Shown: in pieces, positions 25,112-33,779 of the stretch
How positions within the stretch are numbered: the stretch's first letter is position 1
Layout: each line of letters starts with the position of its first letter
Origin: Microbacterium testaceum
GTDB taxonomy: Bacteria > Actinomycetota > Actinomycetes > Actinomycetales > Microbacteriaceae
Assembly (NCBI RefSeq): GCF_020781835.1
Contig: NZ_JAJGNJ010000009.1
Coordinates: 62,001 to 126,000, forward strand
Direction of reading: 5' to 3'
DNA length: 64,000 nt
Notes under the pieces: generated by a model
Seen by the model: only the letters and a program-made list of their open reading frames with translations
Database searches by the model: none
Told to the model about the DNA's origin: nothing
Translations under genes and position numbers: made by a program

Positions 25112-26272
25112 CTAGAGCGCGGCGAGCGCCTGGTCGACGTCGGCCACGAGATCCTCGGCCGACTCGATGCCCACCGACAGGCGCACGATCGTTTCGGGAA
25201 CGGCGAGCTCGGTGCCGCGCACGGACGCGTGGGTCATGGCATCCGGGTAGTTCACGAGCGACTCCACGCCGCCGAGGGACTCGGCGAGGGTGAACAGGCG
25301 TGTCGACTCCGCGAAGCGGCGCGCGGCCGCCCCGTCGGCGAGTTCGAGCGACACGATGCCGCCGAAGCCGCTCATCTGAGATGCCGCGAGCGCGTGACCC
25401 GGGTGCACCGGCAGGCCCGGGTAGTACACCTTCGCCACGCGCGGGTGCGTGACGAGGTGTTCGGCGACGGCCTGGGCGTTGAAGCTGTGGCGCTGCATCC
25501 GGATGCCGAGGGTCTTGATGCCCCGGATGGTCAGGTAGGCATCGAGCGGCCCGGACACCGCCCCGGCGGCGAACTGGAGGAACTGCGTCCTCTCGGCCAG
25601 CTCGGCGTCCGCGAACGCGAGTGCGCCGCCGACGACGTCGGAGTGGCCGCCGAGGTACTTGGTCGCCGAGTGCACGACGACGTCGGCGCCGAGGGAGAGC
25701 GGGCGCTGCAGCGCCGGCGAGGCGAAGGTGTTGTCCACGACGACGATCGCGCCGGCATCGTGGCCGAGGCGGGCGAGCCCGCCGATGTCGGTGATCCGCA
25801 GCATGGGGTTGCTGGGCGTCTCGACCCACACCATGCGGGGCGCGCGTTCCTCGATCGCCGCGGCCACGGCATCCAGGTCGCTCATGTCGACCACGCGCAG
25901 TCTCACGCCCCACGGTCCGAGCACGCGGGACAGCAGGCGATACGTGCCGCCGTAGACGTCGTTGCCCAGGAGCACCTCGTCGCCGGGGACCAGGGCCGCG
26001 CGCAGGAGGGCGTCTTCGGCAGCGAGGCCGGACGCGAACGACAGCGCGCGCACCCCGCCCTCGAGTGCGGCGATCTGCGTCTCGAGCGCGGTGCGCGTGG
26101 GGTTGCCGCTGCGACCGTACTCGTATCCGTCCCGGAGCCCGCCGATGCCGTCCTGGGCGTACGTCGTGGACAGGTGCACGGGCGGGATCACCGCGCCGGT
26201 CGTGGGGTCGAAGGCCTGCCCGGCGTGGACGGCGAGGCTGTCGAAGCCGCGGGCGGCGTCGTGGGTGCTCAT
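25112..26272 (-). CDS. metB: Cystathionine gamma-synthase
   Basis: The 386-residue Cys/Met-metabolism PLP enzyme has YEYGRSGNPTRTALE, ALSFASGLAA and ETPSNPMLRITDI. The Schiff-base lysine is K205 in HSATKYLGGHSD. It joins an activated homoserine with cysteine to give cystathionine. In actinobacteria the same protein can act as cystathionine gamma-lyase in the reverse pathway with Cbs. The start at ATG 26272 overlaps the cbs stop (ATGA), so the two enzymes are coupled and probably form one transsulfuration operon. Longer upstream readings lie inside cbs. Confidence 0.92.
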   Translation of the reverse strand: MSTHDAARGFDSLAVHAGQAFDPTTGAVIPPVHLSTTYAQDGIGGLRDGYEYGRSGNPTRTALETQIAALEGGVRALSFASGLAAEDALLRAALVPGDEVLLGNDVYGGTYRLLSRVLGPWGVRLRVVDMSDLDAVAAAIEERAPRMVWVETPSNPMLRITDIGGLARLGHDAGAIVVVDNTFASPALQRPLSLGADVVVHSATKYLGGHSDVVGGALAFADAELAERTQFLQFAAGAVSGPLDAYLTIRGIKTLGIRMQRHSFNAQAVAEHLVTHPRVAKVYYPGLPVHPGHALAASQMSGFGGIVSLELADGAAARRFAESTRLFTLAESLGGVESLVNYPDAMTHASVRGTELAVPETIVRLSVGIESAEDLVADVDQALAAL

Positions 26273-27276
26273 GCGGAGTGCTCCTCGGAAGCGGGGGTGG
26301 GAAGGACGGATGCCACGGGCTCGACCTCGTAGCCGCGCGCGGTCATCCACGTGTCGTCGAAGATCTTGCTGAGGTAGCCGCGACCGTGGTCGGGCAGGAG
26401 GACGACGACGACGGCGTCGGCGGGGAGATCGCGCGCCACACGCAGGGCGCCGACGACGGCCATGCCGCTGGACCCGCCGACGAGGAGCCCCTCCTCGCGG
26501 GCGAGGCGGCGCGTCATCGCGAAGGACTCGGCGTCCGAGACGCGCTCGTACGCGTCGACGACGGTGGGGTCGAAGGCGGGCGGCCAGAAGTCCTCGCCCA
26601 CGCCCTCGACGTCGTACCCGTGGATGTCGTCGCCCGAGTAGATCGAGCCGACCGGGTCGACGCCGATGATGCGCACCGCGGAGCCGGCGACCTCGCGGAG
26701 GTAGCGCCCGGTGCCGCTGATCGTCCCGCCGGTGCCGACGCCGGTGACGAAGTGCGTCAGCGCGCCATCGGTGTCGCGCCAGATCTCGGGGCCGGTGGTC
26801 TCGTAGTGGCTGCGCGGTCCGTTCGGGTTGGCGTACTGGTTGGGCTTGAACGCGCCCGGGATCTCGCGCACCAGCCGATCGGAGACGCTGTAGTACGAAT
26901 TCGGGTCGTCCGGTTCGACGTTCGTGGGCGTGACCACGACCTCGGCGCCGTAGGCGCGCAGGACCGCCCGCTTGTCCTCGGCGACCTTGTCGGGCACGAC
27001 GAAGACGCATCGGTACCCGCGCTGCTGCGCGACGAGCGCGAGTCCCACACCGGTGTTGCCGCTCGTGGGCTCGACGATGGTGCCGCCGGGACGCAGCAGG
27101 CCCTCGCGTTCGGCCGCGTCGACGATGTTCGTCGCGATGCGGTCCTTCGCGGAGCCGCCGGGGTTGAAGTACTCGATCTTGGCGAGGACCGTGGCGGCGA
27201 TGCCGTCGGTCACGCTGTTCAGACGGACGAGGGGGGTGTTGCCGACGAGGTCGGCGACGCTCTGGGCGTAACGCAC
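26269..27276 (-). CDS. cbs: Cystathionine beta-synthase-type enzyme without regulatory CBS domains
   Basis: The 335-residue fold-type II PLP enzyme begins at GTG 27276. The PLP lysine is K44 in FNPGGSAKDR. The TSGNTG phosphate loop and GTGGTISG follow. The C-terminal GRGYLSKIFDDTWM motif points to cystathionine beta-synthase rather than plain O-acetylserine sulfhydrylase. Actinobacterial Cbs is often about 460 residues with a C-terminal CBS-domain pair; that part is absent here. It condenses serine (or acetylserine) with homocysteine. It is first in the cbs-metB operon. A cysteine-synthase activity is the main alternative. Confidence 0.87.
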   Translation of the reverse strand: MRYAQSVADLVGNTPLVRLNSVTDGIAATVLAKIEYFNPGGSAKDRIATNIVDAAEREGLLRPGGTIVEPTSGNTGVGLALVAQQRGYRCVFVVPDKVAEDKRAVLRAYGAEVVVTPTNVEPDDPNSYYSVSDRLVREIPGAFKPNQYANPNGPRSHYETTGPEIWRDTDGALTHFVTGVGTGGTISGTGRYLREVAGSAVRIIGVDPVGSIYSGDDIHGYDVEGVGEDFWPPAFDPTVVDAYERVSDAESFAMTRRLAREEGLLVGGSSGMAVVGALRVARDLPADAVVVVLLPDHGRGYLSKIFDDTWMTARGYEVEPVASVLPTPASEEHSA

Positions 27277-27437
27277 GGTGGAGTCCTGGGGGTCGGTGCG
27301 CCGGAAGGCGCGGCTGACGGGGTCGTCGAAGAAGAACGCGAGGCGTTCAGCGACAACAGCGACAGGTCAGCACGCGGTCAGCATACCCGACGAACGTCGC
27401 GGTCGTGACATGACGCCGGCCTGGGCGGCGTGACCGC

Positions 27438-28286
27438 TCAGGCCACCGCCCCGAGGAACTCGTCGAAGGTCTGCGCGGGGCGGCCCGTGACCGCCTCGAC
27501 GTCGCCCGAGACACGGGCCAGGTCGCCGCTGGCGATCGCAGTGTAGGTGCTGACCCACGCGTCGACCTGCCACCGCGGAGCCCCGTACACCGCGCGCGAG
27601 GCGTACGCCTCGTCCAGCGACTCGTCCAGGTAGCGCACCGGATGACCGCGCACCGCCGAGATCTTCTCCGCCACCTCGTGGAGGGACAGGGCTTCCGGAC
27701 CCGTGAGATCGTATGCCGCGTCGGCGTGGGCGGAGGGGTCGAGAAGCACGGCCACGGCCGTCGCCGCCACATCTGCGCGCGAGACGAGCGAACAGCGCCC
27801 GTCGCCGGCGGGGCCGCGGATGACACCGTCGTCACCGGCGAAGAGCTCCATCATGTCCATGTAGAAGTTGTCGCGCAGGAACGTCCACGACATTCCCGAG
27901 GCGCGAATGATCTCCTCGCTGGCCGCGTGGTCGCGCCCGAGGGTGAACACCGCATCGGGAGCGGCGGCGAGGAACGACGTGTAGACGATCGAACGCACTC
28001 CCGCCCGCGCGGCGGCGTCCACGAACTGGCGGTGGTGCTCCACCCGGTCGGCGGACTCGGACGCCGAGACCATGAAGAGCGTCTCCACGCCGGCCAGCGC
28101 CGCGGCCGCGGCATCCGTGTCGGAGTACCCCGCGACGTGGACCTCCGCGCCCGCGAGCTCCGGAGCCCGCGACGCGTCGCGCACGAGCAGCCTCTGCGGG
28201 ATGCCACGGGCCGCGAGGTCGCGTGCCACGCGTCCTCCCACGGCTCCGGTCGAACCGGTCACGGCGATGACGGGCTGCGCGGGCAT
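27438..28286 (-). CDS. NmrA-like/SDR-type NAD(P)-binding protein
   Basis: The 282-residue protein has an atypical SDR Rossmann motif TGSTGAVGGRVARDL at residues 10-24. YTSFLAAAPD lies where the active-site region would be. The layout matches the NmrA/quinone-oxidoreductase-2 group, which includes both NAD(P)H:quinone reductases and redox-sensing proteins. GGAGG sits four bases before the ATG, and a TACGCT box lies about 30 nt upstream. It is monocistronic; the substrate is unknown. Confidence 0.85.
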   Translation of the reverse strand: MPAQPVIAVTGSTGAVGGRVARDLAARGIPQRLLVRDASRAPELAGAEVHVAGYSDTDAAAAALAGVETLFMVSASESADRVEHHRQFVDAAARAGVRSIVYTSFLAAAPDAVFTLGRDHAASEEIIRASGMSWTFLRDNFYMDMMELFAGDDGVIRGPAGDGRCSLVSRADVAATAVAVLLDPSAHADAAYDLTGPEALSLHEVAEKISAVRGHPVRYLDESLDEAYASRAVYGAPRWQVDAWVSTYTAIASGDLARVSGDVEAVTGRPAQTFDEFLGAVA

Positions 28287-28358
28287 GCGTCCTCCGAGGG
28301 GGCGAGAGTGGATGCTCTCAGCGTATTGCGCTCCCCGCCGCCACGGCCGCGAGTTCGC

Positions 28359-28676
28359 TCAGGATCGCGGAGCGACCAAGCGCGCGACGCGGACGCGCAC
28401 AGTGTCCGATGGGCGATCGGCCCCCGCGCTGCGCACGGCCGCGGCGACCGCGGACGCCACCGCCGCGCTGTCGTCCTGTGCGGACACGCCGATGCACACC
28501 GTGATCGACCGCGCGCCGGCCTTGTCGTCCACGGCGGCCAGCGAACCTTCGACCTCGGCCATCCGCTCGTACGCGCGCGCCACGACCGGGCGCGCGGAGT
28601 ACGACTCCCGCACGCCGGCCACCGCGGTCACGGCCAGATCGATGCGAGGTGCCAGTTCGGCAGCCGTGTCCGTCAT
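28359..28676 (-). CDS. Hypothetical protein of the Asp23/sigma-factor cluster
   Basis: The 105-residue protein has no signal peptide or membrane helix. The segment ARAYERMAEVEGSLAAVDDK is followed by SITVCIGVSAQDDSAAVASA. This alternating beta/alpha pattern is vaguely like a reduced Asp23/Gls24 module. The start overlaps the stop of the Asp23-type gene (ATGA), so it is almost certainly co-translated with it. The function is not recognised; a role as a small partner of the Asp23 protein is inference from linkage. Confidence 0.7.
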   Translation of the reverse strand: MTDTAAELAPRIDLAVTAVAGVRESYSARPVVARAYERMAEVEGSLAAVDDKAGARSITVCIGVSAQDDSAAVASAVAAAVRSAGADRPSDTVRVRVARLVAPRS

Positions 28677-29245
28677 CCCTCGTCCTCCTCGTCCATGTGC
28701 ACGTCGCCCACGGTGACATCCACGCGCCCCACCTTCAGGTCGCCGTGGCGCTCGATCGCGACGCGGATGCCGTCGCGCATGCGGTCCACGGTGTCCCGCA
28801 TCGGCCGACCGAACAGCACGCTCACCGTCACCCTCACGTCCAGCGGCGCCGCAGGCTCCGCCTGGTCGATGCGCACGCGACCCACGAGAACGCCCGGAAC
28901 CCCATCGCCGACCGTTCGGATGAGTTCGTAGAGGGCGCCCTCGGTGACCACGAGCTGCGTGCCGTTCTCGCTCCGGGCGAGCGGGATGTCACGCCCGGCA
29001 CGGAACTCGCGCATGACCTCGCGCATGATCCCGTCGTACCAGGAGTCCGCCAGCGGCTCGGCGGCCTGTTCGTCGACGATCTCGCGCGAAAGCCGACCCA
29101 TCCGTTCCATGGATGCCAGGAGCGCCTGGCATTCGGCGTTGCGCTCGATCGCCGGGATGCGCGGGCTGCGCCCCCGGTCGAGATACGCGGAGAGATCCTC
29201 GAGCGAGTAGCCCGAGCCGCCCACGTCGTCCACGCCCTCACTCAC
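28673..29245 (-). CDS. Asp23/Gls24-family envelope stress protein, possibly with an anti-sigma-like N-terminus
   Basis: The 190-residue protein is read from GTG 29245, five bases from the sigma-factor stop. The C-terminal half (about residues 100-185) has VTEGALYELIRTV, VRVTVSVLFGRPM and VAIERHGDLKVGRVDVTVGD, the alternating pattern of the Asp23 family. The N-terminal half is helical and charged (ECQALLASMERMGRLSREIV). Being encoded directly after an ECF sigma gene, it may act as its antagonist. The Asp23 assignment is fairly clear; the anti-sigma role is inference. Confidence 0.78.
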   Translation of the reverse strand: MSEGVDDVGGSGYSLEDLSAYLDRGRSPRIPAIERNAECQALLASMERMGRLSREIVDEQAAEPLADSWYDGIMREVMREFRAGRDIPLARSENGTQLVVTEGALYELIRTVGDGVPGVLVGRVRIDQAEPAAPLDVRVTVSVLFGRPMRDTVDRMRDGIRVAIERHGDLKVGRVDVTVGDVHMDEEDEG

Positions 29246-29249
29246 ACGA

Positions 29250-29792
29250 TCACCTCCACTCCTGCATGCGGTCCAGAACGGCCTTGCGCGCCCGCGCCAG
29301 GCGGCCGCGCACCGTCGCGGCCGTCTCACCGACCTCGGTCGCGATCTCGTCGTAGCTGTGCCCCCCGATCTCGCGCAGAACCCAGACGACACGCAGGTCT
29401 TCGGGGAGATCGGCGAGGACCTTCTTCAAGGCGTCCATCTGCGACGATGCCACAACCGTGCGCTCGGGGTCATCCCCCAGCGCGACCATCCCCTCGTCGA
29501 TCTGCTCCGAGAACCTCCGGGCGCGCATCCGATCGGTGACCTTGCGCGAGACGATCGTGGTGAGCCAGCTGCGCACCTTCTCGGGATCGGCGAGGTCGGG
29601 CAGTCGCCGCCAAGCGGTGATGAGGGCCTCCTGGACGCAGTCGTCCGCGTCGGCCCTCGACCCCGTGAGCTTCGTGGCGAAGGCCACCAGGAACGGGGCG
29701 TGACGGCGCACGAGCACCGCGAAGGCGATCTGGTCGCCGTCCGCCGCGCGCGACGCCAGGAACGCGTCGGTCGCGGAGGACAGAGGGGGCAT
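29250..29792 (-). CDS. ECF-type RNA polymerase sigma factor
   Basis: The 180-residue protein starts at ATG 29792. The sigma-70 region 2 segment is SRADADDCVQEALITAWRRL then VRSWLTTIVSRKVTDRMRAR. The region 4 helix-turn-helix is GHSYDEIATEVGETAATVRGR, about residues 140-160. Length and lack of regions 1 and 3 mark it as an extracytoplasmic-function sigma factor. It is followed by an Asp23-type protein and a small protein with overlapping ends, which suggests an envelope-stress regulon. No zinc-type anti-sigma gene is adjacent. Confidence 0.9.
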   Translation of the reverse strand: MPPLSSATDAFLASRAADGDQIAFAVLVRRHAPFLVAFATKLTGSRADADDCVQEALITAWRRLPDLADPEKVRSWLTTIVSRKVTDRMRARRFSEQIDEGMVALGDDPERTVVASSQMDALKKVLADLPEDLRVVWVLREIGGHSYDEIATEVGETAATVRGRLARARKAVLDRMQEWR

Positions 29793-30033
29793 CGCACATC
29801 CTGTCAGCACAATCCAGGCCGGTGATCGTGACGGTTCGCGAACCCGGCTCGTCCCCATAGCGAAACACCCCGCTGCACGCGCATGCGGGAGGTTGACGAA
29901 ACGACGAACTCGTGGCATCCACCGTTCCCGCGCCGCGGCCACCGTCGGAGCGCGCGGAGCGGCCCCGCACGTTCGGCCCCGCCCACCGCGCGCGCCGGTA
30001 ACGTCGTGGACACACCCCGATCGAAGGACGCCC

Positions 30034-30876
30034 ATGCGCATCGCCCTCACCGGCTCATCCGGAAAACTCGGCACCGTTGTCGCGCGCGAGCTGCGCGCGG
30101 CCGGCCACGAGGTCATCGGGCTCGACGTCCGCGGCGACCGCGGACCCGGGTTCGTCCAGGTCGAGCTCACCGACTACGGGCAGGTGATCGACGCTCTTGC
30201 CGGCGTCAACGATCAGCACGACGGCATCGACGCGCTCGTCCACCTCGGGGCGATCCCTGCGCCCGGCATCCGGTCGGATGTCGCGACGTTCCACAACAAC
30301 ATGACGAGCACGTTCAATGTGTTCTGGGCGGCCGTGCGATTGGGCATCGACCGTATCGTCTACGCCTCGAGCGAGACCGTGCTGGGGCTGCCCTTCGACG
30401 TCGATCCGCCCTACATCCCGGTCGACGAGGAGTACGCGCCGCGTCCCGAGTCGGTGTACTCGCTCGTGAAGGTGCTGGAGGAGCACCTGGCGGCAGAGCT
30501 GGTGCGGTGGCATCCGGAACTCTCGATCACGGCGTTGCGCTTCTCGAACGTCATGGTGCCCGAGGATTACGCCGAGTTCCCCTTCGACGCCGACGCCCGC
30601 ACCCGCAAATGGAACCTGTGGGGCTACATCGATGCGCGCGACGGCGCTCACGCGGTGCAACGCGCGTTGGAGCACGCCCCCGCCGGTTTCGACCGGTTCA
30701 TCATCGCGGCCGCCGACACCGTGATGACGCGTCCGAACGCGGAGCTCGTGGCCGAGGTCTTCCCCGACGTCGAGACACGGATCGATCTGGGCGGCACCGA
30801 TACGCTCCTGTCGATCGAGAAGGCGCGACGTCTGCTGGGATACGAACCGCGGCACTCCTGGCGCGACCACCGCTGA
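30034..30876 (+). CDS. NAD-dependent epimerase/dehydratase (extended SDR)
   Basis: The 280-residue protein is read from ATG 30034 with GAAGGA upstream. It has an N-terminal TGSSGKLGTVVAREL glycine motif. The SDR catalytic Tyr and Lys are in SVYSLVKVLEE, preceded by the ASSETV serine. Overall it resembles small NAD-dependent epimerases and uronate dehydrogenases of the extended SDR class. It stands alone between divergent and convergent genes, so the substrate is unknown. The GFDRFIIAAADT and WRDH stretches are like those of uronate-dehydrogenase relatives, but this is weak. Confidence 0.85.
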   Translation: MRIALTGSSGKLGTVVARELRAAGHEVIGLDVRGDRGPGFVQVELTDYGQVIDALAGVNDQHDGIDALVHLGAIPAPGIRSDVATFHNNMTSTFNVFWAAVRLGIDRIVYASSETVLGLPFDVDPPYIPVDEEYAPRPESVYSLVKVLEEHLAAELVRWHPELSITALRFSNVMVPEDYAEFPFDADARTRKWNLWGYIDARDGAHAVQRALEHAPAGFDRFIIAAADTVMTRPNAELVAEVFPDVETRIDLGGTDTLLSIEKARRLLGYEPRHSWRDHR

Positions 30877-30971
30877 CAGCCGCGGGTGCTTCGGCGGCAC
30901 CGTCGCGCCGGAGCCGACGACGGCCCGGCCTGTGGCCGCGCCCCGTCACGGTGTGCTCTGCACCGGGCGGG

Positions 30972-31916
30972 TCATCCCCAGGGGCGCTCGGAGCGTCGAC
31001 GCCAGTACAGATCGGGGTCGACCGCCAGCCGCCGTCGCGTGGCGTCGTCGACCCGCACCGCGGGGGCATCGACGCCACGACGCAGCTGCGCCCGGGTCGC
31101 GGCCCCGCTGAGGACGATGTCGACGCCGGCCCGCGCCCGCGCCGCGCCGATGGCGAAGGAGTCGGGGGATAGCCCTGCCGCGGCCGCCGCCACCCGCACA
31201 CCGTCGGAATCGCCGGCCGCGAGCTCGCCGTTGGCGAGCGCCTCTTTGACCACGACGATCCAGCCGTCGTCGTGGGCACGGGCGAGGGCCGGGCCCACGG
31301 AACCCTCGCGGAGGTTCCACGTCGCCTGCACCACCGAGAAGGGCGTCGCCTCGAGGGTTCGCGCCGCATCGAGCACCGCCGCCTGACGCGGCCCGCTTGT
31401 CGACAGGCCCACCCGCACGCCGGTGCCGGCGAGGCGACGGAGGTCCTCGAGCAGGTCCGCGTCGCTCAGGGCCGGGCTGTCGGCGGTGACGGAGTGGACC
31501 AGATAGATGTCGGGGGTCCTGCCCAGGGCCGCGAGCGTCTCCGGCCACTGCCGTCGGAACATCGCCACCGAGTGCTCTTTGCGCTCGTGGACCTCGGCAT
31601 CCATCCGCCAGTCACCGACGTACGCGTACCCCCACTTCGACCCGATCGTCAGGTCAGCGGCCCGTTCGGGGTGGCGACGCAGCCAGGCCCCGAGGAACTC
31701 CTCGGCGTAGCCGTACGACCGGGCGACGTCCACGTAGCGGATGCCGAGGTCCCACGCGGCGTCGAGCAGGTCGTGGCTGCGCGCACGCATCGCCTCGATC
31801 GTCCGTTCGGCGGGATCGCCGAGGTCGCCGTCGCGACCGGCCGTGATGTACGCGGGCCGTCCCACCGCGGCGAGGCCGAGGCCGAGGCTCGCCGGGGAAA
31901 CGGGCGCGTCGCTCAT
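30972..31916 (-). CDS. Aldo/keto reductase family protein
   Basis: The 314-residue TIM-barrel protein has the AKR motif pattern. DLGIRYVDVARSYGYAEEFLG carries the catalytic Asp and Tyr, GSKWGYAY the Lys, and IYLVHSV the His. It likely reduces an aldehyde or ketone with NADPH in the cytoplasm. It is a stand-alone gene and the physiological substrate is not predictable. A D-threo-aldose dehydrogenase-like role (as in related AKRs) is an alternative. Confidence 0.85.
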   Translation of the reverse strand: MSDAPVSPASLGLGLAAVGRPAYITAGRDGDLGDPAERTIEAMRARSHDLLDAAWDLGIRYVDVARSYGYAEEFLGAWLRRHPERAADLTIGSKWGYAYVGDWRMDAEVHERKEHSVAMFRRQWPETLAALGRTPDIYLVHSVTADSPALSDADLLEDLRRLAGTGVRVGLSTSGPRQAAVLDAARTLEATPFSVVQATWNLREGSVGPALARAHDDGWIVVVKEALANGELAAGDSDGVRVAAAAAGLSPDSFAIGAARARAGVDIVLSGAATRAQLRRGVDAPAVRVDDATRRRLAVDPDLYWRRRSERPWG

Positions 31917-31970
31917 GTCACGACGCTACCTGCTGCCGCCGACGCTCCGGCCGCGAGCCGCGCCCGGAGG

Positions 31971-32198
31971 TCAGCCGCGGCGGCGCGGCGGAGTGCCCAT
32001 TCGTGCCCGACGCGAGTTCGTCCAGTAGAAGATCGGCGTGAGCACGAGCGTGATCGACGCCATCGCGATCACGATCGTCAGCACCTGGTGCTGGCTCATC
32101 AGCGCGACGATGAGGTATCCGCAGCTGGCGGCGAGAGCCATGATGAAGCTGTTGAACCAGAGGCGGCCCTTGCTGACGGCGGGGGTCGGTGCGGACAT
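31971..32198 (-). CDS. Small two-helix membrane protein
   Basis: The 75-residue protein has two predicted membrane helices (NSFIMALAASCGYLIVALM and LTIVIAMASITLVLTPIFYW) and a basic C-terminus RRARMGTPPRRRG, suggesting both ends face the cytoplasm. GGAGC precedes the ATG. It begins 24 nt downstream of the ABC permease stop on the same strand, so it may be the last gene of the exporter operon. No family is recognised. Confidence 0.7.
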   Translation of the reverse strand: MSAPTPAVSKGRLWFNSFIMALAASCGYLIVALMSQHQVLTIVIAMASITLVLTPIFYWTNSRRARMGTPPRRRG

Positions 32199-32222
32199 GG
32201 GAGCTCCTGTCGTTCGGGGTGA

Positions 32223-33779
32223 TCAGCGCGGCGTGAATGCCGCGAGCAGACGTTCGGGATTCCGGTCGAGGACGGTGCCGCTCACCCGGGTCGACACGAC
32301 GGCCGCGGCGGCCGCGAGCACGAGCGCCACGCCGAGCACCGCCTCGATCGGCACGACCGCCGTGATCGCGGTGTTCACCCATCCGACGCCGTAGACCGCC
32401 GCGAAGGCGACGGCGAAGCCGGCGAGCATGCGCACGGACAGGGTGCTGCGATCGCCCTGGGGCGCCTCCTGGTCGTAGGGGTTCCACGCGCTGCACGCCG
32501 CTCCGACCGCGAACGACAACAGCAGCGCCGCGAGCGCCGAAACCAGCGCGAGCGGGATCTGGTCGGCCTGTCCCGTCGCGATCCCCAGACCGATCGTGAG
32601 CAGGGCCACGCCGGGGACGAGGAACAGCGACACCGCGAGGAGCTTGCCCCGCAGCACGCTCGCGAGCGATCCGCCGGTCTGCACGGTGAGCTCGACGCCC
32701 CGCCCGTCGAACCCGAACAGGTTGAGCAGAGCGCTGGCCCCCATCGCCACCGCGCCGACGGCCGCCGCGAACGCCAGCCCTGTCGTGTGGACCTGGGCGC
32801 CGGCGAACATGACGCCGATGACGGGACCGAGCACCACGAACTGCGCCGCTCGCGGTGCACGGAAGAAGTAGTAGCGCAGATGCTGGCTGGCCGCCGCGAC
32901 GACGGGGCCGGCGCGCAGACCGCGCAGCACGAGAGGAACGAGGGCCAACTCAGCCGTGGAGCGGCGGTGCCCGGACGCCACGGCTCGTGCCGTTCGTCCC
33001 CTCACGTGCAGGTGCAGCGCGAGACCCCACAGCAGCAGCGCGAGAACGATCGAGACGATCACGACGATCAGCCGCGCGAGCGCCCCGACCGGATCGCCGC
33101 TGTCGAGGACGTAGCCGAGCGCACCGGCGGCACCGGGCGGCGTCCACGTCAGGATCGTGACCAGGATCGCCCCGGCATCCTCCGCCGCGCCCAACAGCGG
33201 CCGCAGCAGGTGCGGCAGGACGTAGAGGGCCACGATGACCAGCGTCGACAGGGCCACGGCGACGTCTCGACCGCGACGGGCGGAGAGCGCTTCGGCGAAC
33301 AACGCCCGAACCGCCGATGACGTCGAGACGCAGAGGACGCTGAACAGCAGCGCGGCAATGACCGCCACGATCCTGTCCACGAGTGCGACGTTCGTGGCGG
33401 CGACTCCACCCGCGGCGGTGAGGAAGGTCGCTGCGGCCGCGGGGGAGACCAGACCGCCCAGCAGCAGTCCCGTCACCTGCTGCACCCGGCTCAGCGGGTA
33501 CTGCTCGAGCACCGCCGGATCGACGATGTTCGAGGTCGGCACGGGCGTCGCGATCGGCAGGACCACCCATCCACCGAAGACGGCGACGAACAGCAGCAGG
33601 ACGAGCAGATCACCGAACGGCGATCCCCCGGAGTCGAGGAACGCGACGAGGAATCCTCCCGCGAGCCCGCCCAGGATGCCGAGCGCCCAGGCGAGCACGA
33701 ACACGACGATGCCGAGACTCGACGCGCGCGCGCCACCGATCTGGAGCGCGAGCTTCAGGCGGGCGAGGACGAGAGCCAC
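32223..33779 (-). CDS. ABC exporter permease subunit
   Basis: The 518-residue protein has about twelve predicted membrane helices, for example LGIVVFVLAWALGILGGLAG at the N-terminus and AVLGVALVLAAAAAVVSTRV near the C-terminus. It begins at GTG 33779, 25 bases inside the end of the ATPase gene, a strong sign of coupling. It has no periplasmic domain like FtsX/MacB. The size fits ABC-2-like transporters that export peptides, drugs or lipids. The substrate is unknown. Confidence 0.85.
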   Translation of the reverse strand: MALVLARLKLALQIGGARASSLGIVVFVLAWALGILGGLAGGFLVAFLDSGGSPFGDLLVLLLFVAVFGGWVVLPIATPVPTSNIVDPAVLEQYPLSRVQQVTGLLLGGLVSPAAAATFLTAAGGVAATNVALVDRIVAVIAALLFSVLCVSTSSAVRALFAEALSARRGRDVAVALSTLVIVALYVLPHLLRPLLGAAEDAGAILVTILTWTPPGAAGALGYVLDSGDPVGALARLIVVIVSIVLALLLWGLALHLHVRGRTARAVASGHRRSTAELALVPLVLRGLRAGPVVAAASQHLRYYFFRAPRAAQFVVLGPVIGVMFAGAQVHTTGLAFAAAVGAVAMGASALLNLFGFDGRGVELTVQTGGSLASVLRGKLLAVSLFLVPGVALLTIGLGIATGQADQIPLALVSALAALLLSFAVGAACSAWNPYDQEAPQGDRSTLSVRMLAGFAVAFAAVYGVGWVNTAITAVVPIEAVLGVALVLAAAAAVVSTRVSGTVLDRNPERLLAAFTPR

